NCBI RefSeq assembly: GCF_001039355.2
Contig: NW_019775047.1
Coordinates: 425,332 to 489,331, forward strand
DNA: 64,000 bases
Source: Lingula anatina
Lineage: Eukaryota; Brachiopoda; Lingulata; Lingulida; Lingulidae
Direction of reading: 5' to 3'
Every line of letters starts with the position of its first letter. Positions within the stretch are counted from its first letter, which is position 1. The notes beneath the pieces are model-generated. The model made no database searches. It was given only the letters and a program-made list of their open reading frames with translations, and was not told where the DNA came from. Positions 1-10,253 of this stretch are shown here, in pieces. Position numbers and translations under genes: made by a program.

Positions 1-124
1 TTTTGATAAATATTATTTCTGAATAGACGTGTATGTCTTTAGATATATGATGAGTTTAAATGCCTAAATGTCATGTTCTGATTGTCCAAAAAGTAAAAGG
101 GTTGGGAGTTGGTCCAATCTGCTT

Positions 125-1139
125 TCATGCGCTCTTTCTTGCTCTTCTTCTTCTTCTTCTGCGTGCAGGAGCTTTGCGAGCTCTGCGTGGAGCCCTGCGT
201 GCCTTGCTTGCTTTACGGGAGCGGGAGCGGCGCCTGCGGGACTTGGAGCGTGCTTTACTGGCCTTGCGGGATCGGGAACGTCTGGCGCTGCGGGAACGGC
301 CACGTTTACTTGCAGAACGGGCACGTCTTCTCTTGCTAGCTGAACGGCCACGCCTCTTCCTGCTGGCGGAGCGGGCACGTTTCTTGCTTCTTGAGCGAGA
401 TCGCTTAGAAGCAGATCGTCCTCTACGTTTGGATGCAGAGCGGGCTTTCCTTTTTCGAGCGGGAGCTACTGCTGCAGCCACTTCTTCAGCTGCTGCTGCT
501 GCTGCAGCTGCTGCAGCCTTCTTGGAGCGACTACGACGGGCGCGACGGGCAGATTTTGAACGGCTACGGCGACGACCCGATCTAGAGCGTGCCCTCTGAA
601 AAATAAAAAGAAAGTTAACATAATTAGCGAATGATAAAGTAAGTAATGCTAGGGGGTTTAAGGCAAGTTCTTATTCTTGGTATTTTTCAAATAACAGATA
701 TTAACCGAACGAAAAAAATTACCTTAGCCACGGCTTTGGCTGCTTTTCTGACTCGGGATTTTGGTCTGGCGGCTAGAAAAGAATTTTTTTTTGAAGTAAG
801 AAAATCAAATACAGTCAATATATAAAAACCCAAATCTAAATTTTAAATCGATGCTTTGTTTTGTTTTTTTAACAAAGTTAAAAAAAACTAATAATGATTA
901 AAACTATTTTGCACAAAAGAGAGAGAGAGAGAACAGATAGATGGCTCTACTTATCAAGTGGTTACCGAAATTCTAGTAACTTTTCAATACCAATAATAAA
1001 TGTAACACATAACAAAACTAAACAATAAATGAAAAAAAAAATTACCTCTCTTAGTTCTTCTCTTGGTAACACCGCCAGCTACCCTGCGCACAGGTGATTT
1101 TGCACTTCTACTACGAGAACGAGCCCTCTTTGGTGCCAT
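125..1139 (-). CDS. Protamine-like sperm nuclear basic protein (Arg/Ser/Lys-rich), 3 exons
   Basis: The exons on the minus strand are 1046-1139, 723-772 and 125-595. They join in frame with GT-AG introns and give 204 residues ending in TGA at 127-125. The start MAPKRARSRSRSAKSP is the only ATG that opens this frame. The protein is almost wholly Arg, Lys, Ser and Ala. It has RSRS and KSP-like motifs at the N terminus, an Ala-rich stretch around residues 70-85, then repeated RSASKR-type units and an Arg-run tail ending ARKSA. No winged-helix histone H1 core or RNA-recognition motif is visible. Known family behaviour: such proteins replace or supplement histones in sperm chromatin, and their RS dipeptides are phosphorylated before deposition. 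The alternative is an SR-rich nuclear protein without an RRM. Protamine-like is preferred because of the extreme basic composition and small size. Exact family placement is inferred. Confidence 0.75.
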
Positions 1140-1596
1140 GGCTAAGAAGTCTGCTGATCAGCGTGCTGTCGTTGCAGATTCCAAAGTTAGTCTGCCGGTT
1201 GCAGCAGGAACGCGAGGCAGCGTTGACGTTAGAGAACGTGTTCGTGACATACGATAACGTCACTCGCGAACACATTGCCATTGTTCGCAATACAGGTTGT
1301 GCCGTGGCGTAGCCCTACAGTCTAGTGCTATATCTGCTAATATCAGCTCGCAACGTAGACCATAATCTAGATTTACAGCGTGTGACAGCGAACTTTATCA
1401 GAGTTTAACTAAAACTGTTTTTGTTACACCTCAAAAACAGAAAAAGACGCCCACATGAAAATATTTAGTTAAATATAATCCAAAATTTCGATGAATTTCG
1501 GTATATTCAATGTGAACTAATAGCTAGGCCTATTCAGATTTAAGGTAGTCCTCTCATATTAGCTTTTTTTGCGATCTGCGCAGGTTTCGCGCATGA
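1140..1596. other. Upstream flank of the protamine-like gene; no gene seen
   Basis: This stretch lies 5' of the minus-strand start codon. It is somewhat GC-rich near the gene and should contain the promoter and 5' leader. I see no clear TATA box on the minus strand. Short open frames here overlap exon 1 in the opposite sense and look like chance. Confidence 0.3.
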
Positions 1597-2661
1597 GTAG
1601 TTTTTTGAGATAGCGGCTAATTATGGAAATAAAACATGCAATAAAATACGTAATTCATCTTTTTAAGAAATCTGTATGAAATCTTTGATGTTATTTTGGT
1701 CGAAGCGCTACGAATATGTCAACTATGCGTTGCATATGAGTGAACGCTTGGTCTTTTACGACGTAAAGTACCCACTTGCGACTTTGTTTACAAATACCGC
1801 ATGTAAGAAGTTACGCGAAGAAGGGATTGAAAAGAGCGTTTTAGTAAGGCTTGTATAGCAGTGACATGATCTTATCTCACGGAAAACATTCACAAGGGCT
1901 TGTATTTTGACCACAAAGTGTATTGCGGAGATTTGTCATATGGTTACGATGTGTGCAACAAGACATTGCCTTCTTCAGCATTGGTTTCCGATCACCCAGG
2001 GCCAAGTTACCGTGATTTGTATGCTGAAAACAATTCTGTTCTTTCACAATAAGTTAAAATAATTAGACTCATGGCGTTTTGTTGTTGATTTAAGTATGTT
2101 ATTGAACAATATGACCTGCAAACAGTGCGATTTTCAGCTCTCCAGAAAAGATGCAACCGGTGTGCACCCGCCTGGCGTGTTGCGACGTCATTCTTACAAA
2201 ACCATAAAACACACCACAGAGGACCAAGGGTTTTTATGCAGATACATGTAATACTTTTGTGATGCTAGGAAAATAAACAGTATATTTTAGAAGATAAAGT
2301 GTACTTTATTCCAACTTTATCCTAATTTACCCAATCATAAACAAGAGACTTTAGTTTGTAAATTTATTACTTCACAGAAATTATTCAGCCCATAATGCAT
2401 TAAAAGATAGTCTTGAGTTACAAAATTTAGTTAATTTTTGCAATGATGAAAGTGAAGAAAATCCTTTTTTTCTGATTTATTATTTTATCCCAGTCAATTG
2501 ACTAAATCCTGTGTGAAACCTTTACCAAATTCTGTAGAAAACCTTGTTTGTAAAAAAATAATTTCTCCATGTGTAGGAAAAAAATTAAGCTGTCATGGTT
2601 AACATATCAGAATTTGTAATTGCTTTTCAAAGAGAAGGTCTAGATGGTATTTATTTTCTTC
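1597..2661. repeat. Copy A of a large duplicated segment
   Basis: The segment is roughly 90 percent similar by eye to 3956-5230, in the same orientation, with small indels and one insertion of about 200 bases in the other copy. Similarity begins at the bases AGTAG near 1597 and runs to the single N at 2662. The region contains a 60-codon frame (1676-1858) and a 46-codon frame (2111-2251). Both are broken in the second copy, so I do not call them genes. It may be a diverged haplotype placed in tandem or a segmental duplication. Confidence 0.75.
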
Positions 2662-3256
2662 NGTATCCTTAAAATAGGGTTGCTTGTGCACTTCTTCGTA
2701 AAATAGTTCAGCAAACCTTGGCCAGTCTAGTGCAGACCCGTTGAATGGCGATATGGAGGCTCGCGGAGCATCCTTCTCGAACATGCACTTCAGAAGTAAT
2801 TCTTCATAGGACTTGTCTGAATCATTGGGTGTGGCTAAAAGTCTCACTATATGGAACAAGTTTATCAATCCATGCGTCTATTGGTGCTGGGGTAGGTGCG
2901 ACGGGAACATCATGGACTTGAGGGTCTTGGGATTGAGGCTGTTGAATTGGCTGCGGCTGTTCCTTGGTCACTTGTATAACCTCGGAGATTTCTCCCAAAC
3001 AATCTGCGCAGGTTTCTTCAACGTCAGCAAACCAGATCTGGGCGTCTGTGATGGCCGTTTCTTCTTCCAGAATGTCGATGTATTTCAAGTTAGCAGTTTC
3101 GCATTCATTTTTTAGAGTAGTTATTTCGTGTTTTATCTCCGATAACCGATGTTTTCTAGTGGATTCATCATGGATGAGCTGTCTTGCTTTCAGCACACGT
3201 TTAGTGAAGGCAGCCAGGCGTCCGGTTCTTGCGGCTTTCAATCTCCGTTCATCCAT
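2599..3256 (-). pseudogene. BEL/Pao-type LTR retrotransposon gag fragment, broken
   Basis: The minus-strand reading begins at an ATG at 3256, just downstream of a putative primer-binding site. It opens with a basic region and a predicted coiled coil (KHRLSEIKHEITTLK and following). A second minus-strand frame (2599-2868) carries the motif FNGSALDWPRFAELFYEE. That motif is characteristic of the DUF1759 gag-like domain of BEL/Pao elements. The two parts lie in different frames, so there is a frameshift around 2820-2870. An N falls inside the second part at 2662, and sequence homologous to copy A begins immediately beyond it. No protease, reverse transcriptase, RNase H or integrase is present. 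The element is therefore truncated, either biologically or by the assembly. Confidence 0.75.
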
Positions 3257-3290
3257 GCCGTAGGTGTTGAAATCCGGCTCGCGAGACCAA

Positions 3291-3955
3291 TGTTGCGGAC
3301 GAGATGGTGATAGAAGCAACAAGAACGAAGTAAATAAATAAATAAATAATTTAATAGCGAATAAATGGTTACAAAAATTGAATGAAAATAAAATTAAACC
3401 AAATCGAAATGGATCGCTGTCGGTTGGACTGCTATCGAGAGATACCACTGTCGTAAGCCGCCGGGATGACTGCTGGGTCGTGGGCAGTGAGTGGCGCAGG
3501 AGTTGAGTAGACCGATATCGAGCCGCCGGGGTGACCGTCGAGTCTTGGGCCGATGATTGCAGCAGGAGTAGACCGCTGTCGAGCCGCCTGGGTGACCGCG
3601 GAGTCGTAGGCCGGTGCGAGGCGCTGGAGAGAACCGCTGCTGTCGAGCCGCCGGGGTGACCGCGGAGTCGTAGGCCGGTGCGAGGCGCTGGAGAGAACCG
3701 CTGCTGTCGAGCCGCCGGGGTGACCGCGGAGTCGTAGGCTGGTGCGAGGCGCTGGAGAGAACTGCTGCTGTCGAGCTGCCTGTCGTTGCTACAAGCTGTG
3801 GTCGTCGGAGTGTGTCAATGCCGCACTGCATTCCGATGTAGAAAACATCCAGCTTATATAGCAGCTGGACGCAAAAACTGCTCAGTTACGGTGTTGAATG
3901 CGTTCACTATTGGCAGAGTTAATTAAGTAGGGAAGTTGAGTAACTGTCGCTGACA
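3291..3955 (-). mobile_element. Putative 5' LTR of the BEL/Pao-like element
   Basis: Read on the minus strand, the segment starts TGTCAGCGACAG at 3955 and ends CCGCAACA at 3291, giving TG...CA-type ends. One base later comes a TGG-initiated primer-binding-site candidate (3289 downward, TGGTCTCGCGAGCC). A minus-strand TATA box (TATATAAG, 3853-3860) is placed correctly for a U3 promoter. The transcribed part contains GC-rich 64-base tandem repeats. The outer boundary coincides exactly with the start of copy B homology. The matching 3' LTR is not in the window. The tRNA primer was not identified. Confidence 0.65.
3578..3780. repeat. 64-bp GC-rich tandem repeat inside the LTR (about 3 copies)
   Basis: Three nearly identical 64-base units each begin GTCGAGCCGCC. 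They are followed by a truncated unit and preceded by more degenerate related units back to about 3450. The array lies between the LTR TATA box and the primer-binding site, so it would be in the transcribed leader. It is strikingly GC-rich compared with the AT-rich surroundings. Confidence 0.85.
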
Positions 3956-5300
3956 AGTAGTACTTTGCGATAGCAGCTAATTATGAAACTTTAACATGCA
4001 ATAAAATACGTAATTCATTCTTTTAAGAAATCTGTATGAAATATTTGATGTTATTTTGGTCGAATCGCTACGAATATGTCAATATGTCAACAATGCGTTG
4101 CATATCAATGAACGCTTGGTCTTTTTCGATGTAAAGTACCCACTGCGACTTTGTTTACAAATGCCCCAATGTACGAAATTACGCGAAGAAGAGATATTGA
4201 AAAGAGCGTTTTAGTAAGGCTTGTGTAGCAGTGACATGATCTTATCTCACAGAAAACATTCACAAGGGCTTGTATTTTGACCACAAAGTGTATTGCTAAG
4301 ATTTGTCATATGGTTACGATGTGTGTAGCAAGACATAGTCTTCTTCAGCATTGGTTTACGATCACCCAGGTTGCGGTATTTTGTATGGTGAAATCAATTC
4401 TCTTTTCTCTCACAGTCAATTAAAATAATTAGACTCATGGCGTTTTGTTGTTGATTTAAGGATGTTATTGAACAATATGACCTGTAAATAGTGCGATTTT
4501 TAGCTCTCCTGGAAAGATTCAATAGGTGTGCACCCATCTGGCGTGTTGCGATGTCATTCTTGTAATGATTTTGTTAAAGTGCAAATGGACAAAACCATAA
4601 AACACACAACAGAGGACCAAGTTTTTTTATGCAAATACATGTAATCCTTTTTTATGCTGGGAAAATAAACAGTATATTTTAGAAGTAAAATTATACTTTG
4701 TTCCAAATTTATCCAAATTTACCCAATCATTGACAATTTAGTTTGTAAATTACTTAACAGAAATTATTCAGCCCATAATGTATTATAATGTTGTCTTGAG
4801 TCAAAAAATTTAGTTGATGTATGCAATAATAAAGAGCAGAAAATCCTTTGATCTCATAATCCTGGACCGTGCGATAAGAGTAGGAGCACCAAGCCTTTTT
4901 TCAGTGTTTTTAATCTTAATATGATTAAAATTAAAATAAAAAATGATATTGAAACATAAAGAATTATCACAAAAAATTCACGGCACACATTTTTTAAGAA
5001 TGGCCCAGCCAGATTTTGACCCAGGAAGATCCCTGTTATTTGATTTTTATTTCATCCAATTCAATTAACAAAATCCTGTGTTCAACCTTTAGCAAATTCT
5101 ATATAATACCTAGTTTATAAAAATGTCTTCATGTTAAGGGGGAAAATCAAGATGTCGTGGTTAATATATCAGCATTTGCACATGTCATTTCAAAGAGGTC
5201 TAGATGGTCTTTATTGTCTTCTATGTGAAATTAATCTAAACACAAATAAGAGTAACAAAATGTATAAAGTAATAAGAAAAATGCATGTAGGATGTCATTA
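3956..5300. repeat. Copy B of the duplicated segment
   Basis: Homologous to copy A (1597-2661), starting with AGTAG directly after the LTR outer end. It contains an extra internal stretch of about 200 bases (roughly 4850-5040) absent from copy A. The copy A open frames are interrupted here by a 9-base insertion, base changes and a TAG. The 3' part (about 5040-5300) recurs again as copy C. Confidence 0.75.
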
Positions 5301-5385
5301 ATGCCTACATTTTAAACTAGAGGATCAGAGAGGCGATACCGCCTCCGGATATTGTACCACCAGCTGGAGTAAGCGCATTCGTATN

Positions 5386-5665
5386 GATATTTTTATTTCA
5401 TCCCATTCAATTAACAAAATCCTGTGTTCAACCTTTAGCAAATTCTACATAATACCTAGTATATAATAATAATTTCTTCATGTTTAGGGGGAAAATCAAG
5501 ATGGAAAATCATCAGCATTTGCACATGTCATTTCAAAGAGGTCTAGATGGTCTTTATTGTCTTCTATATGTAAAATTAATCTAAACACAAAAAAGAGTAA
5601 CAAAATGTATAAAGTAATAAGAAAAATGCATGTAGGATGTCTTTAATGCCTAAATTTTAAAAATG
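5386..5665. repeat. Copy C: third partial copy of the duplicated segment
   Basis: Starting right after the single N at 5385, this repeats the 3' part of copy B (about 5045-5300), including the CCTGTGTTCAACCTTTAGC and GGTCTAGATGGTC stretches, with few differences. The N at the junction makes an assembly seam likely. Confidence 0.75.
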
Positions 5666-8600
5666 TATGTATATTTATTATATATATTTATTTGATTTCA
5701 TGTTGTAAAAATAATATGAAATCGAAATAAACTGATAACCAAAAGATGTCTTTAGACGAATATTCTAACTTTTTTGCCACCTAGTTTCCAAAGCACGTTT
5801 GTCAAGAAATATGGCTACATGTAACGTACCAGTAATAAGAAACTGATACATTGTTTAAACAATGTATATTAAAATATACAAAGCAAACAATCTATCCAGC
5901 TATCTCAATGATAAAAATGTATAATGAGAAAAAAGCAATAGGAAGATAAAAGTCACAAGAGATTGAAAAATCCAATATGGCGGCATTCCATGAGGCATAC
6001 TGAAATCCAACTGATACTTTCAACATTTTGATATCTATTTATTATGAATGGGATAAGCAAACTTTATGAAATTTGGTAGGCTGATGCAGAGAAGTATAAA
6101 TATAATTTTCATGGAAGCAAAATAAATGTATGAGTTAAAAAACCCACGATACTAAACACATTTATTTAAATTTGCTTGGAAATTTCCATTGATTCCTATG
6201 TAAATTTGATAAAAATCGATGTTCAAGCAGCCCTGGCTCAAAAACAAGCATGGTGTGGTACATATTTTTTGGTAAATTTCTTTGAGGTCTACCAAGATCT
6301 ATAACATATCCACATTAAATTAAAATCGCTAGGGCAGAATTTTTTATTTTTGCATTTTTTCAGCAAAATTAAGGGCATTTTGGCAAAATCCCCATATAAC
6401 GCAATGTAATAAACGTAGCGTTTTTCGGGACGCCACCTCTCGAAAACGAACGTGGTGACCCCCAATTTTTTTTTCATATTTTTTACTCATATGGTAAGAA
6501 GATTTTGTCTTACAATTTTAATCAAAATCGCTAGGGCAGAAATATGAAATCTGAAATATGAGAGAGCGTCCTTAAGAATATCTGTTGCAGCCCTTAGTGG
6601 TACTCATGTACAGTTTATATATGCCATTAACATTTTTCTGATAAGGACGGAGGTAGTAAAGAACATCAAGACATCCAAAATACTACTTTTACCTCAAAAG
6701 CACTGAAATGACATTATCAGCAAGATGATCATACTTCTTCTGAAGACTAATAATGTCCATGAACATAATATAAAGGATAATATTATAATAACCAGTATTA
6801 TACAAAGTTGTTTTAGTCATATTTTGGCTAACAGGGTATATAACTTTTACTTTGAAGTTTGTGGTTCTGTTCAGATTTCACCTCAGATAACCTAGACATA
6901 GGTGAAAGAAGTGAATGATATCACGGAAAGAAGCATGAGGTCAAGATATTTCCATCCATGCATCTTTTTTTTATTGCTGTGAGCTTTGATTATGAGCTTG
7001 ATGCAGAGACTGATATGCTTGTTCGCAGAGTTACTGGTGAAATTAGCTGTTAAAACTATAGCTGCTGTGTAGATACCAGTTGATTAAATGTAGAGGAACA
7101 TATAGTTAAAAAAGCATATTTCATTGATTTGTTGAAATAAAGTGATCTTGAATTTGATTACAAACAAAAGGAAAGAGGGCAGATTTATTGATATATTTAA
7201 ATGAGGAAAAATTGAATATAATGGTTGCAAATATATTCATCACATGATAATTTTGTAAATTTGTCAGCACACAAAAAATACAAGCATTTATCACAAGATG
7301 ATCTATGACCTTTTTCACATTTTGCAGCATGCTGTTTTGCAACATTTTGAGTGGCTAACTTCTAAATAGCCTGGCTATTTGAATTTGTAATAGAGTCATC
7401 TGAACAGTGCACTTTAAGATACCAGAAACTCCGGTTGGACATGAACAAACAGAGAAATTAATCCTTGCAATTTGGTCTAATAAATCACACAAACCATCGG
7501 GGATTTTAACCCCAAAACGTACAAACAGTTGCAGTTAATTTAATTTGATACTGTAGAATCTTCTGATCAATGTAAATTACCCATTGTGGTGCATAGGTTT
7601 AAGCAGATTTTGAACTTTGTGATTATTTTGGGCATCAATTGTAAAAAATGGGCTCATTGTTGTTTTCTTTACAAAAATTCATTGTTATCAAATTTCAAAG
7701 AAGGAAATACAATAAACTTCTCATAACTCATTACCTCAATTGACCGAATTAGTATATTATCTCCAATAAATCCAGAAAAACAAATATTCATACCTACCCT
7801 ATAGTATACAAGTAAATTATGGTGTCACTATTATGGTTCAACTTCTTTTTTTTTTTTATGCAGAGCAAATGCCGAAATATAGTTTTTCAAAATATGCCAA
7901 ACGACATCATGCCAGTCAAATATCAAATATTTTCTATGGCAAAAATAAAAGCCAAGTGCTCCAACAAACCAGATGAGCACGAGAGAAACCAATACATTTG
8001 GGCGTGCCACCAATGTGGTTGACATACAATACTAGTGAATTATTAGATTGAAACATTACTGAAATGTCACATCAGTGTGGAAGTGATTTCTCTTTGTGAC
8101 ATAATGTTCTCAAGCGTTTTTTTTTTCATCAAAGACAAAATGTTAACATGAATCTCACAGTAATGTGAAGTGATGGCAGTTAGTCTGATTAGTGAATGAT
8201 GTGCACAGAAAATAGCTCTTTGTTATTTGAAATGAAGATTGTAGTAGATTCAGAGCTGCACAAAGGTAATTTTTTAGACAGTATATATTAATGACTGTCG
8301 CAATGCATTCTAAGAACACTGAAATTAATTTCCTTTCTGAAATGCCACAGGTCCCTATATACCAATGCTGAGGAGAAAAGCGGGATAGATATAATCATGA
8401 GGCACATGTACACTCACAGTAGTCTTATCTGCTGTTGTGGTCCAGTTTTTGGTCTTGTTTCACATAAGGACATCAGTCAAAGTGTGGTTTAACTTATGAC
8501 GCAAATATTTCAAGCTATTTGGACCTAAGGCAGATCTTCATAGTTTGGTAAAACAGAAGTATTTACCCACTAATGTTTTTTTTTTTTTTTTAGTTTGGAA

Positions 8601-9220
8601 AATTTATTTTACTGGCCTGGATTATGGTAAAAAAAGTACTTTACTGCCCTAGTCAAAGAAGACAGAAATTAGTGTTTTTTAAGTTGGGACAAACATTTGA
8701 CTGAAGATCTTTGTGAAACAGACTCACTTTTAAGGCACTTCTTGGCCCACAAGTACCAGTACTGTATTTTTGGGGCACCTGTTGAGAGAAGAACACAAAA
8801 TAATTATACAGAATGTCAGACTTTGCCAGTTCATGTGAGAGATGTGAATCTGTACGCTGAAGGTCAGAAGAGGGTCATCTGGAAAAACTTGGTGATAATT
8901 GGATAAAGGAAGAGATATAAAGTACCAGAACTAAAATTTAGCAAGAAGAATAACTTATTGTTATGAGATATGTGTAGTGCATAGATTGCAAATATAGACC
9001 TTACATGGGAACCAACTTTGATGTAAGGAGGGAATATGGATATCAGACAGTTACATGTAGCTGAACTTATCGAGGTAATGTTTTTTTTTACTGCTAATAC
9101 TTTGTACATGTAATACAAATAATATTTCATGATCAAATAGTGTTATGCTATGTTATTAGACAAAGGTATATTGAACTGAAAGTTTAAGGATATGGACGTT
9201 TGAAATTACCCTAGATTCAC

Positions 9221-9224
<4 letters not shown>
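5666..9224. other. Intergenic, no gene recognised
   Basis: AT-rich sequence without convincing exons. Open frames here are short and unrelated to known families. A short motif containing AAAATCGCTAGGGCAGAA occurs twice (about 6322 and 6524). A 14-base string GAGAGCGTCCTTAA occurs near 6563 and again right after the single N at 9349. Confidence 0.4.

Positions 9225-9265
<41 letters not shown>
9225..9265. repeat. (GT)n microsatellite
   Basis: About 20 uninterrupted GT units, followed 25 bases later by a short (CT)n run. Open frames crossing it are artefacts of the repeat. Confidence 0.95.
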
Positions 9266-9269
<4 letters not shown>

Positions 9270-9725
9270 TTGAGAGGACTACCACTTTACCTCTCTCTCT
9301 CTCTTTATTTTCCCAGGTGATCTGTTTGTGTTTAACTGAATATACCTGNGAGAGCGTCCTTAAATACTCCAACCGCTGTTTACATCCTTCCCATACCAGT
9401 GACACTTAAGGGCAGCAACAGCATAACAATCCAGGCATCCGCTCTGACAAATAAAATATTTCCTCTCCACTTGTGCCCGCTGGGTCATTTGATATAAGTA
9501 ATATCGCTGTGTTTCAAAACTGAGAGACCTGCGAGACTGTGATAAAGAAAATATTATTGGCACTAGCTGAGAGACGTGTGTATTGCCTATAAACGGTAAA
9601 AGAAAATGTTATTTTTTTCTGCGTTACCTTATTTTTGTTACGATAATGAGCATATTGATGATCGTTAAATTTGATTTACTTTTTTACAAGCATTTCACAA
9701 GATACAAGGAAAACCTGCTTTAGTA

Positions 9726-10208
9726 ATGAGGAGGTCCCTAAAATGCTACACATTCTGTGTGGTCACATGTATTTCAATAATAAATACTAAAATGTCTGGT
9801 TTTTCGTATTGGGAGTCTATTGATTTTTTTTTCTTTTTTGTAAGTTCGTCGTTTCGTTTCAAGTTTTTTCTTATCATTTCTTTGCTTTATACTTTCAATT
9901 TAGTGCACAGTCGCTATGTGACCGATGACTTCCTACTTTTCACGGACAGACTAAACGGAGTAATATGGCAAGCTGACCTGATCCAGTGGAACTTACACGC
10001 CATCTATACCCAGTGTAATAACCCCATATCCGCAAGTTACGACCCCATAGAGCAGAGGGTTTACTGGTCTGAGGTTGTCACCTTCGCTAAAATAAGAAGA
10101 ATAAATCTGAATGGAAAAGAGCCGGAAGTGGTCTTTGATTTCATTATTGGTTAGTGTGGTGTAGTTACATTGACAGATTTTACATTACAGGCATGCTTAC
10201 ACACACGT

Positions 10209-10253
<45 letters not shown>

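Noticed and set aside
60-599. Long plus-strand open frames with Leu/Arg/Ala runs over the protamine-like gene
   Set aside because: They are antisense to the real coding exon, whose repetitive RS codons keep other frames open.
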